From Cavia porcellus (Eukaryota; Chordata; Mammalia; Rodentia; Caviidae): 64,000 bases of DNA. The stretch covers positions 34,468,001-34,532,000 of the forward strand of contig NW_026947496.1 of the NCBI RefSeq assembly GCF_034190915.1, given 5' to 3'. The notes below the pieces were generated by a model that did not search any database, had not been told where the DNA came from, and saw only the letters and a list, made by a program, of their open reading frames with translations. Each line of letters starts with the position of its first letter. Within the stretch, counting starts at the first letter, position 1. A program made the translations under genes and the position numbers. Positions 21,668 through 34,100 of the stretch are shown here, piece by piece.

Positions 21668-22557
21668 AGAAAAGGATAAAATAGGAAAAAAGCAACCATT
21701 CATTTATTGCAAATGCAAAGAAAACAGGATAGATTTCACAAGACAGATTTTCTAGAAAGAAACTATAATGTTTATTTTCAGTTCTCATTTTTTTTCTCAG
21801 CCTAACAGTTTAATAGTCACTGTAACTTATATGTGATTTTGTGGACAATGGCTAAATTTAATTCTTCTACTTTTTCTCCATTCTTGGTCCTAATTTTTAA
21901 AAATCCACAAATATTGTAAATTTAAAAACCAACTTGCATTAAAAATCAAAGAGGTTTTAAACAAAATGTTAAGTCAGTGAAAAAGAAAATACTATAACAA
22001 AATGAATAGGTGGTAGCTAATGCAGTGCCATGAGGAAAATTAATAGCCCTAAATGCTTACATTAGAAAAGAGGAAATACATAATCTGAATTCTTATGTCA
22101 AGAAACTGGAAAAAGAATAGCAAATTAAACTCAAGGCAAACAGAAACAAATAATTCATTTAGAGCAGAAACCAGCAAAATTGAAAGCAGGAAAGTATAGG
22201 AAAATCAATGATATAAAAAGTAGGACTTTGGAAAAATTAATGAATTCAATAAACTCCTAGTGAGACTGGAAAAAAATTAAGAATAGGGAAGACACAAATC
22301 ACCAATATCAAGATCAAAACAAGATAACTATAGATCTTTTAGATAGTAAAAATATTTTAAAATCTAAAGAAATGGACCAATTCTTCAAATTCTTCAATTT
22401 GAGATGAAAATAAGCAGACTGACTGAGCCTGTGACCTTTAAAGACATTGAATTTATAATTTAAAAATTTAGGAAAAAAGAAATCTTCATTATACTTTCAC
22501 TAGAGAATTCTAACAAACATTTAAAGAATAATTAAAATCAAATGTACACAATCTCCT

Positions 22558-22680
22558 GTAAATGTAGCTTAGTCAGAGTACTAAGCATGCATAAGGCCAC
22601 AGGTTTGCTCTCTGCCACTGAGAAGGCAAAGAGGAGGAAAGGAGGAAGAAGAACAGAAGGGAGAAAAGGAAAAGGGCAAG
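22558..22680 (+). mobile_element. Degenerate ID-type SINE
   Basis: AATGTAGCTTAGTCAGAGTACTAAGCATGC and CACAGGTTTGCTCTCTGCCACTG keep the ID layout with a purine-rich tail. Box A and box B are decayed. Confidence 0.6.
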
Positions 22681-22691
22681 GACAAGGAGAA

Positions 22692-23078
22692 TGTCTTAGT
22701 TACTTTCTCATCACTGAGACAAAATACCCAACTACCATAGCTATAGGAAGAAAGATTTATTTTGGCTCATGGTTTGTAGAGGTTTTAGTCCATAGTCAGC
22801 TGGCTCTAAGGCGGGGGGGGGGGGGGGAGCAGCAGAGGGGCACGGCAGAGGGGAAACAGCTTATGGTAGAAGGAGAGAGAGAAAGAGAGAGACAAAGAGA
22901 GATCAAGGGAGGAGATCAAGGAAGGAGATAGATCCTTCCAGGTCATGCCCACAATGATCCACTTTTACCAACCAAGATTTACCCTCCATTACTTTCAGCT
23001 GTCAACTCATCAATGAAATAACCCCCACCTATGCATGCATGAGGCTTTGAGAGTACATCTAGGGGTAAATCATAACAG
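22692..23078 (-). mobile_element. MaLR (ORR1/MT-like) LTR, minus strand
   Basis: Antisense of the rodent MaLR LTR end: GTCTTAGTTACTTTCTCATC, ACAAAATACCCAAC, GATTTATTTTGGCTCATGG, TCCATAGTCAGCTGGCTC. It is interrupted by a 15-base G run (22813-22827) and a GA-rich tract (22868-22935). Related copies are at 49865 and 59255. Confidence 0.7.
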
Positions 23079-23959
23079 AAGGAAAAAAAGAAAGAGGAGA
23101 GAAGCGGGGAAGGATTGAGAAGGATGAGGAGGAGTGGGATAAGGAGAAAGGGAGGGAAAGGAAGAAAAGAGGAGAAAGTTAAAGCAAAGGAGGAGTGGGG
23201 GAGAAAGAAACAACATTTTCCAAATCGTTTAAGCAGGCTAGTATTACTTTGATATAAAAACAAGATAAAAATAATATTAAGAAAAGAAAAATGCAGATTT
23301 ATTTCTTTCATGAAGCTATACACAAAAATCATGATCATAATCAAGTTCAGAAAAAAGCTGAAAAAATTCAACCCCTATTTATGATTTTAAAAATTCTCAG
23401 AATTAAGAATAGAAATAAATACTCAATATGATAAGGAGTATTCACAAACAAACAAAACCCTACAGCTAACATAATACTTAATGCTAAAAGACTGACTAGG
23501 AAAATAAAGCAGAGATGTCTACCGCCATCACAAATCTTATTCAGTATCATACTGGAAGTTTTGGACATTGCAATAAGGTAAGAAAAAGAAAGGAAAGGCA
23601 AGGATTGAAAGAGAAGAAATAAAACTCAAACTGCATTTGGAAATGGCATGGATGCCTACAGAGAAAATTCCAAGGAACCTTCAAATAAAACCCTTAAAAC
23701 TAGTAAGTGAGTTTAGGAGTTTTTAAGCATACAAATCAACACACAAATATCAAGTCCATATGCTAACAATAAACATTTTTAAAATAAAGTTTAAAGTGCA
23801 ATACAGCTTATAACCATTTCAAAGAAAAGTAAATTCTAACAAACAAAACATGTTTTGGGACTCTATGGTATAAATTAGAAAATATGAATGAAGAAGTCTA
23901 AGTAAATAAAAAATTAGTAAATGATATATTGTGTTCATGCATTGAAAGATTCAACATAG

Positions 23960-24074
23960 GGGGCTGGGGATTTAGCTCAGCGGCATAAGCACCTGCCTTG
24001 CAAGCAGGCAGTCGTGAGTTCAATCCCCGGTACCGATAAAAATGAAAAAGACAAAAAAAAAAAAAAAAAAAAAA
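23960..24074 (+). mobile_element. ID-type SINE (tRNA-derived), young
   Basis: Nearly identical to the copy at 21551 through the tRNA-like body, ending GGTACCGATAAAAATG with a long A tail. Flanked by a perfect 16 bp duplication GAAAGATTCAACATAG (23944-23959 and 24075-24090). It sits inside the old L1. Confidence 0.95.
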
Positions 24075-25424
24075 GAAAGATTCAACATAGTAGAGATATC
24101 ACCTGTCCTGAAATTAGCTTATGGGATTAAAGCAGTTTCTATAAAATTCCTATAAGACTTTTTGTAGACATAGGCAAACTTATTCTTAAATTTATATGTA
24201 AAGGAATAGAACCAGGAAACAAGAACAAGAATGGTTAAAACAACCTTGATAAACAACAGTTAAAACAATCTTAAGTGTACTTTACTCATTATAGTTTATA
24301 ACAATCTTAAGAAATGCGCTTTATCCATTATATAGTTTATAGTTATAATAATCAAGATTGTATGATATTAATGACAGATACACAATCAGAATAGGGAAGA
24401 CACAAATCACCAATATCAGGATCAAAACAAGATAACTATAGATCTTGTAGATAGTGGCCCCACACAAATATGCACACATCTGATTTTTTTATAAAAGTAA
24501 AATAGCAATTTAATAATGGAAGGACAACCTTTTCAACAAATGGTGCTGGAGCAATTGACTATCCATAGGCAAAAAACTGATCCTCAGCCATAACTTCATA
24601 CCATATTTAGAAACTAGCTCAAAATGATTAACAGACTTGAATGTAAAACACAAATCTTTAAAACTTTCAGATTAAAAATGTGAAAAGTTTTTGAAAGCTA
24701 AGACTAGGCAAAAAATTCTGAGATTTGATACCAAAAGCATGATCCATAAAAGGCAAACTTGATCTGCTGGAATTCATCAAAATGATCAACTTTTGCTCTA
24801 CAAAATAATCAGTTAAGAAGATGAAATACAAGCTACAGGCTGGAATAAAATATTTACAAAAACTTTTACTAAAATGTTTATAATAGCATTATTTGGAATA
24901 ATCCAAACCTGGAAACAATTCAGATAGCCTTACATGGATAAATGCTAAATAGACTAATACAACCACACTGTGGAATTCTTCTTAGCAAAAATAAGGAAAA
25001 GCTAGTAATACACACAACCGCCTGGATGAATCTTGAGGGAATTATGCAAGTGGGAAAACAGAGCTTGCATATTGTATGATGCCAAAAGTTTGCACACTGC
25101 ATGATACCATTTATATAATATTCTTGAAATGACAAAATTCTGAAAATGGAGAACAGATTCGTGGTTGTCAGAAGTCAGCAAGGCTACTGGAGGAAGAAAG
25201 GAGGTTAGAAAAAGACAACATGCAGATTGTTTGCAGAGAAGCAAATGTTCTTTATCGAAACGATCATCAATATCAATAGCCTGACTGTGACACTATACAA
25301 TAGTTTTGTAAAATATTAGTATTAGAGAAATTGGATAAAGGAATCATAGGGTCTCTGTATTATTTCTTATAGTAGCAGGTAAATCTGTATCTTCATCAAA
25401 ACAAAAAATTTTAAAATCAATTTA

Positions 25425-25600
25425 AGCCAGACATGATGCCACACACGTGTAATTCCAACAATTCAGGGAGAATCAAAAGTTTAAAATCAGATTGGACAAC
25501 TTAGATCTTGTCTCAAATTAAAAATAAATCATAAATTAATAAAATGGGGATATAGCTTAGTGGAAGAGCCCTTGCCTAGCATACATGAGGTCTGAACTGC
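25425..25600 (+). mobile_element. Composite B1-ID SINE, plus strand
   Basis: A 7SL-derived part (AGCCAGACATGATGCCACAC, GTGTAATTCCAAC, AGATCTTGTCTCAAA) is followed by an ID part (ATGGGGATATAGCTTAGTGG, CCTTGCCTAGCATACATGAGG). Decayed in both halves. Confidence 0.8.
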
Positions 25601-25829
25601 AAAAATTCAATTTATATAAAGGAAATATTGATACTAAAACATAAAGGCATGATACCTTAATAAACTATCAGAAGTACATAAAAAGCATTCGAGAGTGTAT
25701 TTCCAAATTTCATGCAAATGCTTTGGTGCTTGAGGCAAATTTCTTTAGATTCTAATAGCTGCTAATGATTTCCCCTATGAGGTCATCCTTCTATTGAACA
25801 GATATTTCAGAATACAGTGCTTTTGATCC

Positions 25830-26035
25830 AAGGTTGGCTGAATCCACAGATACAGCATCTATGGACATGGATCCCACAGACTTGCAGCCTAGAGACCTGG
25901 AGTCAAGGGACATGGACCCCATGGTTATGGATGGATCTCAGAAGCATGGAACTTATATCATGGAGCCCATGTGGATCTCAGATATATGGAGCCCATGGAC
26001 ACAGGGGGCCAACTGCACTGAAACTTCAGTCTGAA
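25830..26035 (+). mobile_element. Possible Tigger/MER2-like end with a degenerate internal repeat
   Basis: Opens GGTTGGCTGAATCCACAGAT and ends GGGGGCCAACTGCACTG, like the end of Tigger-family DNA transposons. Between them a short unit around ATGGAnCCCATGGA is repeated irregularly, which also generates a repetitive open frame. Family assignment is tentative. Confidence 0.45.
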
Positions 26036-29000
26036 GTAGGGGACTGGAGCAGAGGGGAAGCCAGAAAGCAAACTCATAAAGTGAATACACAGGTATTAAA
26101 AAAAAAAAAAACAACAACAACAGTAGGCACAGGATATTACTTTGAGTCAAAGTGAGGATATTCAAGTGGCAGAAGACTCAGAAAGGATTAATGACAAATC
26201 TCCTGGAGATACTCACAATGAAGCTATGGCAGTTTTGGTGATAACTTTCATGGAGTGTGAGCGTGCCACACAGTTCCTAATGATCCTGAAGTCTGGCCAT
26301 GAGCAGCAGAGGAACTGGTGGTCTTAGAAACTCCTGCTTTAGTGCCCCCTAGAAATATCTGGGATGGAGAGGTGGGGTGGAGAGTATACTTTGGTCACCT
26401 TCGTTGTTTTCAGTTACTAAGAGAAAAAACATCATCCAGATACAAGGTCTGTAATATGCTCCTCGCTGCTTCTCCTCCTCCTCCTCCTCCTCCCCTTCCT
26501 CTTCTTCTTCCTCTGCCTTTTTTCTTCTCCTTCTCATTTTTCTTCTTCATTTTCATCTTCTTTTTAAATCAAAAGTGAACAGCATGACTTTATCAGCAAG
26601 AAGTATATGCAGTTGACCTACAGGCTTTCTCTGTCTGGTAATGAAAATATGTGTCTTGGAAATGTGTGTACTCAGCCAAACAAAGCTGGAGGGATAATTG
26701 TCATAATGATCGGGTCATGAAAGTAGGCCCTGATTTTTGTGACTACAGAAATTGCTGCTTCTACTATCACCATAGTCGAAGGAAAATGGTGGTGAAGTAT
26801 ACACCAGGAGGGCTGAAAGGCAGACAGTGTTGTCTGCTGGAGAAAACCAGCATGTGGCTGTATTACAGATAACACAGCTGAGAAAGCAAAGGGGTGCACA
26901 CCCACCTCGCCAGTGTAAGGTGTGTGCATCTTTGACAAGCATCTGCTGTTACATTTATAAACACCTAATCCTCTTCCAATATACCCTGGGGTAAATTCCA
27001 GAGTTTATAGCATGCTCATTTGAAACTACAAATAATGGTCTCCTAGTTTCTCTCTCTTCCAAGGGATATAGCATTCCATATAAAATGTTCTTAAAGCTAA
27101 TTATACTTGTTTTCAGTAACAGATACGGTCATTAGCAATAAGAGTGATTATAAAGGAGAATTGACACAGGAAAATCAAACATCCCTTCCATTTCCACATA
27201 AACCTCAAGGCTGTACATTTTTCTGTAAATCCCAAGACTGAAACCCACACTGCCTGCTTTTGCTCCTTGAGCTCAGTCCATGTCACTGTGTAGTTCAAAA
27301 ATGTTGTCTGAGTTCATATGTGGTTAAGAAAGGAATTTACCATAATCATTTTCCCACCCGACATATCTATTATAAAACAAACTGTCTACAGTGATTTGCA
27401 AACTTTGTTTTCTTTCAGGACATCACAGTCAGCTGCCATCTCCTGAGCTCCAAGAATAATGCACTCTCCCTCCCTACCAAGGAACGGAGGGAGAGGGGCC
27501 GCCATGGGATCCTGGCCTTGGAGATGGGATGTGGTGTGGCGCTGTTCTGCACGCACCATCCCCTGGGGCGCCTGAGGATGCGATGCTGGCTGTGGTCCAG
27601 GGAAATTGGAGGCAGTCCTAGAAACAAGGTCATCCATCATGCTCAGTGTAAGGCTTGAGTGTGTGGTTGCCTTGAACCTTCAGATTTTTTTTTTTTTTTT
27701 GTAAAACTCCCAGTCATAAAGGGTTCTTTCCACCTCTGCCACCATATGTTTTCCCAGCTGCACTTTCACCGTCTTCCACTCTCCAGAAAGTTCACCCTTG
27801 TTCAGCCAAAGAATACCCCACAAAGACAGCTGGGAGTTCCAGTGGGGGTCCCGGCCTCATGGAGCTCAAGCTACTCACCTTGTAGACCCTAGTCTCAGAC
27901 TATGAGCCTGAAAGCCTGCACCGACCTTATTTGAATGAAGTTTAGAGAAATTTAAGTGAATACATATGGGTAATAATAAAAAGAACACAAATTCAAAATT
28001 AAAAAATAATAAAATATATGAGAAAAAAGTTCCTACTAGCATGCATTTTTCTCATTCAAATTTCCTCCCCAAACCTAACAGTAAGGAAATTTAGTAAGTT
28101 TTCAACAGTTTTTGTCCGAAGATTCAACTCTACTTCTTGCTTACTCGCATTAGCCAGTGGCCTCCAAAATTGCTTTTCCACTGTATATCTTCTGTCGCCT
28201 TCTTCGCAGATGCCTGCTGAGACAGTGGCTGGAGTCACAACTCTTGGATACAGTTGCAGGCCTGTAGGGGACGCTCACTCTCCCAAACCCCCCGAGTAGT
28301 TTGTCTTTTGTGATCCAGACTCAGTTATTGCCCTGCTGCTCTTCTTTCCCTTCACTGAATTTATAATTCAATACCTCATTTCCAAAAGCTCTAACTAGAG
28401 AGGAAACTGGTGATTCCTACCATGGTAAACTGTCCCTGAGAAGCCCTCATTGGGCACCGTGTGCAGGGCTCCCACCTGACTGTCATGTTAATAGTGATAT
28501 GCATCAAAAATCCAGATCAGATTTCGGTAATGTCACCCCTGTTTACAGGTGGGACCACACTCTTCCTTTTGCTTTCCAGCTCTGTGTCTGCTTCCCGCCC
28601 TCTGTTTCCCAACTGTCCCCACTCAAGCTCCTGCTCACTGTTGTGTATGCCTGAATCTTTTCTCACACCTTCACACTACCAAATCTTCAGAGACAAAAAT
28701 GATGTCCATAACAATGTGAAGTAACCTTAAAACAATACAGATTATCAACATAAAATGCAAACTTTTGATAATACTAGTTTGGAGATTACTAAAATTGTGC
28801 CATCTGAATTAATTTTTCAAAGTCATTAAACAGAAGACAATATTATGAGGAAATCACTTTGATTTTCGCAGTTTCCCTTGTTTGTTGATTTCACTAAATA
28901 TTTAAACAAGAGCATAATTACAATATTTCTAGGCAATTGTGCAATCACGCTGAAGCTTGATCATATACTTACAACGCTCACAATAATACAATTGGTATAG

Positions 29001-30954
29001 ATCTGGCAGGTTGCCTGTTAAACAATTGTAACAGATCGTATTTCTGGTTGTTAGTTCCTTGTGACCTTGGACTTCCCTGTGTATTTAATAACACCATCTG
29101 CTGTCTTGGGTTGCATACCACCTTTTTACTTGAGGATTACTGTTCTTACTTCGTAAACAAAAATGTTCAATCAGAGGTGTTGAAATTCTACCATGGAATT
29201 ATTTAAATTATACTACCTATACAAAGCTTCAAGAAAGCAACTGACTTTCTTCTCTAATGTGACTCCACTGGCTTCAGCTAAGATACCATAATTTATATAC
29301 TATAATAAAAGCACAGAAAAGATTTACAAGTTGTATTCTCAGTTTTAAAATTCTCAGTTTTAAAACTGTTTTAAAAGAGCTCCATCTCCGTTTTGCCTGT
29401 CCTGTTCATCTTTTTCCAGACTACTTTTACATTGTATATATTCTCTACAAAATCTCCCAATCAGACAGATGATAATTCTCACAATGTTAAATTAGATGAG
29501 AATATTTTTAACCATCCCCCAAGATCAAGCCTATTTGAAGGCATGTTGAGAATTCTGCTGGCCTACAAGAAATTTTAAAACATCTACCAACACGTGGTAT
29601 ATAATAAGCCAATGCAGACAGAGTTTTGAGTTAACTACCTTTGTTTGGGTCTCACAAATAGTGATAAGGGATAAACCCTTCCCAGTCAGAGTGAGGGAGG
29701 CCAAGAGCGCAGAGCACTGACTTTTAACTTAACCATGCCCAGGCTGTGCAGTATACTAAGTTAGTGCAATTCTCCAATCCGTGAGTCAGAATTTCCCCAA
29801 ACAGAAGGGCTCTGTGCAGTGAGAAAAATCGCTTACATCTAACTTAAAAATCTCCTAAATGAGGGAGATGCAACATCTTTCTGGGTCAGGAGAAGGAAAT
29901 TCCATGCACCTGTCCCTTCATTTATTTGTGCCTTAATCTAGTAGTCAGCCTTTATCCAAAAAGAATGAGAGGTGAATGAAATTCCTATTTAATTTTCTTA
30001 GGGAAATGACAGGTCCTAAAGGGTGAAAAAGGTTTCCCATTGATGATACTGTACCATGATGAAGCAGCAATGAACCCTGGCAAAGACATGTTCTTGGTGA
30101 TGCATGTCTGATTTTGAAACCCCTGTCTTGTTAGGAACTGGGACAATGCTTTCAGAATTGACTATGACAAACCCAGCATTCCCACGTCCCCTCACACAGT
30201 GGGTTATTACTTGGAACTGGAGAGGTTGGCCTGAACAACCACCACATGAAAATAATCAAGAGGTTGTCTGCCAGCAGAAAACAACCTCAAAAGTACGGAA
30301 TGTAGAATTCTGGGCCTAAACCACTTGACAGCATCCCAAAAAGGCATGTCCTGACATATTTTCCATCTGAGATGTCTCTTGTTACAGCAAAACGGCTGCC
30401 TTTCCTTTTCCACACTCTGAATTCAAGGAATCTGGAAGCCTGATTCTGGAATGCTCATGTTAAACTCTACTGAATGATCTTTATAGGAGAAGTAGTGGCA
30501 TTTTTTGATGTCTGAATGACAGGTGAAATGAAATAAATTCTACATACATATGCCCTTCCCATTTTTTAAAACATAGAATTTAAGAAAATTAATTACATTT
30601 CCCCATGATCCTATCCAAATAAATAAAAGCCAAGTAGGCTATGAATGTAACATTTTACCATAGTTAACAAAGTCAATAAATTTCAAAACTTCTGAATTTC
30701 CTCTTGTAACATCTTTTATAAATTCAGGATACAGCCGGCAAAAAGGCCACACAGCTATTAAACAGTAGAATCATGGGTGAGAATACAAACAAGAAGAAAA
30801 TAAAAGAATCCTCAAAACAAGTTTCCACATCCTGCTGACCTAGTCAACTAAATGCTTGTCAATGTACAGAACTGGATTTTATTTGTTTCTTCTGTTAGCG
30901 GCCTCTTGAGTGCATGGGAACACCCTGTGCATAGCATTAAAATTTTGCCAATTA
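26036..30954. other. Intergenic sequence, mostly unrecognised
   Basis: No gene supported. A pyrimidine-rich CTC/CTT tract lies at 26470-26570 and a T run near 27688. A modest GC-richer stretch at 27420-27650 has open frames in two phases on one strand and no recognisable domain. Confidence 0.4.
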
Positions 30955-31062
30955 CATACATAAACACACATATACATATATCCTCTCACACACACATATA
31001 TATTATGCATATGTATACATGTATATACACACATACGTATATGTATGTGGTGTGTGTATAGT
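30955..31062. repeat. Mixed CA/TA/TG simple repeat
   Basis: Alternating purine-pyrimidine tract with CACACATATATA and TATACATGTATATACAC segments, ending in GTGTGTATA. Z-DNA-prone composition. Confidence 0.85.
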
Positions 31063-31141
31063 GGGTAATACACGGCAATCGCTCATGAATAGAAGGTATG
31101 GACACTTACTATAAGCTTTGGGACAACTGGCTGGACATCTT

Positions 31142-31187
31142 ACTAGGCAGGTGCTGTGCCACTGAGCTATTTCCCTGGTCCCCAGGT
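31142..31187 (-). mobile_element. Truncated ID SINE, minus strand
   Basis: Antisense box A region (GTGCCACTGAGCTATTTCCCTGG) flanked by TGGACATCTT at 31132-31141 and 31188-31197, which looks like a 10 bp target duplication. Confidence 0.65.
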
Positions 31188-31197
31188 TGGACATCTT

Positions 31198-34100
31198 GAT
31201 GCTCAAATGTTTTACCTTGGCTAATTTAAACAAAGTATAGGCCATGGTTTAGACATTCCTAACCTGGGATCTGACCCCAAACCAAGCAGATATTATGTTC
31301 TCAGAGGCTATGATGATCTGGGAACCATTTAACCTCACAACTTTAAGTGAATAGCACTTAAAATATTAACAGGCAGGCATTTACTAGCACATTTTCTGCA
31401 TTGCTTTGAGATGCTACATGGGTCCAAAGGCTTGAGTTTTCCTGTATTCTCATTGCCCCCACCCACCATGTGAGGGCTTAAAGTACAAATGGCATAAAAG
31501 ACTCTCTTGCATTCCAGAAAAACACTGGCCAGAACATATGCCAGATAAATGAGGAGAACCTATGAAACTTCCTGTGCTGATATTTACATGTATGTAAAAA
31601 AGCACTTGTGAAGAAAATATAAATATAAGGTAGCCCACCAGTGGGCTAAAGAAAGAACTGCAGTCTGGGAAACCTGAATTTTAGCTTTGCTTTAATTCTT
31701 CATTCTGTTTGTGTCAAGGAAATTCCTAACCTGGTAGCTCAGTTACCACCTTCATAAATAGAGTGGATGCTAATGTTCTTAGTCACTATTGAGAATAATG
31801 AATTGTTCTAATAATGCAAAGGCAGAAAGGGAGCTATAAGGAGGTAGAGAGGATAAAAGCAATCTGACAAATGCTTAAAATCTAGCTCTCTGTTAAATGC
31901 AAGATAACACCCCTCAGGAAGGTCACATGAGTGTAGTTCCCAGGCATGATTGAGAATCAACTTCCTCATGAAGGAATTTGCTTGAAGGGCTGGGAGGCTT
32001 GCCAGTAAGCCCATCAAAGTTCATTCATATTTGCATGTTAGTTGTCTGTGACAAGCTTTTTAGTAAATACACTATCTAGTCTGTCACTTTAGGAAATCCA
32101 CTTCTCCCTTCTGTCTACCAGTCTTCTCTTGTAAGGTTAGGCTATCTGTTCCTTCTATTTGGGGTATGGATTTTTAGCCTCTCAATGGTTTGCACTCTTC
32201 CTAGCAAAGACATGTCATAACATAGGCACAGAAATGGAATGCCAATGCATACAGAAAATCACTCCTATTAATAAAGTATATAATTTGTCTTTTTAGCTTT
32301 CCTTCCTTCTGCAGGGAGCTCCTTGGACATCTTTCATCTACAAAACCAACCACTGTCTCTTCCTCCTCAAAAAATATGGGAGAAAGAATTTTTTGTTAAA
32401 TATTTAATCGTTGAGATAAGAGATATCATCAGAATTTGAACCATAGACCTAAAACAACTGCTTTAAACAACATCATCATCATCATTATCATTATCATTAT
32501 TATTATTTTGCTAGGTACATTAGATTAGAATAAGCCACCAGCTGCCAATTGAAATTCCATTGTTAGAGGTAAAATATTCCTGACATTCTTTTGCAAAATA
32601 TATTTCTATCTTGTCAAGGGAAAGTCAGTCTAGTTCATACTGGCTTTTATTTCATAGGAAATATAAACAATAACTGAAAGCTTATTTTTGTAACTTATGA
32701 TCATTTTGTCTCCATGTAGCCCCTTCATAATCATGAAATTCTGTGCAATATATGGTTTCATGTCTTCTTCTTTTTCAGTGTCCTATAGATCACTGATTTC
32801 TTTGTCTGGGTACCAAGGGGGCAGGATTGAAGCCCCACAATCAGAACAAAATGATTTCATGAGTTTTTCCTCTTTTTTTAAAGAAGTAGGTCACAAAGAG
32901 TTGAAGGCACGATATTACAATTTGGTGAGTGCCAAAACTATTTCACTATGCAGCGAGCTCACAGAATTGAATCTTTCATGCTAACAACAACAATGATTTA
33001 TATTTAGAAATTCATTAAAGAGTCAGCATATAGTTTGCCACTTAGTGTGGTGGAGCACTATACTAGACAGAGTCGTGGCAACTGTGCTTCACCTGTCACC
33101 TCTATTTGTTGTAGATACTGACTTTTCTTTGGATTGACGGTCTTATGAACTATTCTAGAATTTCCCTTTTTCCTACACACATAGGTTGAGACAAGCAAAT
33201 CTTAACACTTGTTTGTTAACAGAAGATCTTAACAAACATAAATGCTCTTACTGGGCCTCCAAACTGTTTAAAACAGAAATATTCCAAACCATATTATTAG
33301 ACAATAGACTTAGATTTTTGTCATCCTTAATATTACTTTAGGCAAATCACTTAGTATTTTAATACCTCAAATTTTAGTTCGGAGGATGACAAGATGATAC
33401 AAATAAGCTTGAAACATCTTTTTTAAATGTCCATATGAAAGATATAACAAATGCCATGCTATCACATTACCCTCTAGCCTTTTAGAATGATTATATCATT
33501 TGATTAGTTCAGTTCCTTTACTACTGAATGTGTATATAGGAAATGTACATTTTTAAGCAGCTATCAGGAGGAAATTTACCATTTTGATATTTTCAAATAT
33601 TATCAGTGAAGTTAATTCACCATTTTGTCAGCATCTTCCTACTGATATCTTTTAAAGTATTCTACCGAGTGTCTTAACTATCAGTGAAACCCACAGCCAG
33701 CTATTGTTTCAGAAAAGTGCACTTCATCCTGCTCTTTCCAAAAAGCCAATAGGAGGGTTCTGGCACCAAATGGCTGTTGAATCTCTTCCAGGTCTCCTGC
33801 AAATTTCCTTGCAGACTGAGCAAGTGTGTGACCTCAATCTCTCCTTTGTCTGTTTTGTCTGCTTTTCACTTAGCTCTTTAAATTCCAACACAGTCAGTAG
33901 TTAACCTACATCAAGACCCCAAATTTTGTTCTAGATGAGGAGCTGTACAAATATAGACACACAAACTGGTGGCAGCGGCTTCTGTGGATAATATGTGGAT
34001 GATTAAGAGCTCCTGTGATTTTATTTGGCCTGATTCTTAGACCCTCCACATGCAAAAGTCTTTTTCATATCTAAATGCTCTTGTGCACAGGGGAGGTAGG

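Larger units (their letters stand above)
21950..25420 (+). mobile_element. Old L1 LINE, ORF2 to 3' region, plus strand, interrupted
   Basis: Degraded ORF2 sequence in order: GCAGTGCCATGAGG...CCTAAATGCTTACATTAGAAAAGAGGAAATA near 22020, GAAGACACAAATCACCAATATCA near 22290, CAAATCTTATTCAGTATCATACTGGAAGTTTTGG near 23530, and CAAATGGTGCTGGAGCAATTG near 24536. The 3' region runs to about 25400. Many stops and indels rule out function. Later insertions: an ID-like SINE at 22558, a MaLR LTR at 22692-23078 and a young SINE at 23960. A 68 bp segment is misplaced at 24388. Confidence 0.8.

Noticed and set aside
22542..22931. 129-codon frame at 22542-22931
   Set aside because: Runs through a SINE remnant, an LTR and a GA tract.
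30955..31062. CRISPR-like or regulatory direct repeats
   Set aside because: Only a CA/TA simple repeat; no spaced unit. No CRISPR arrays are expected or seen in this eukaryotic sequence.
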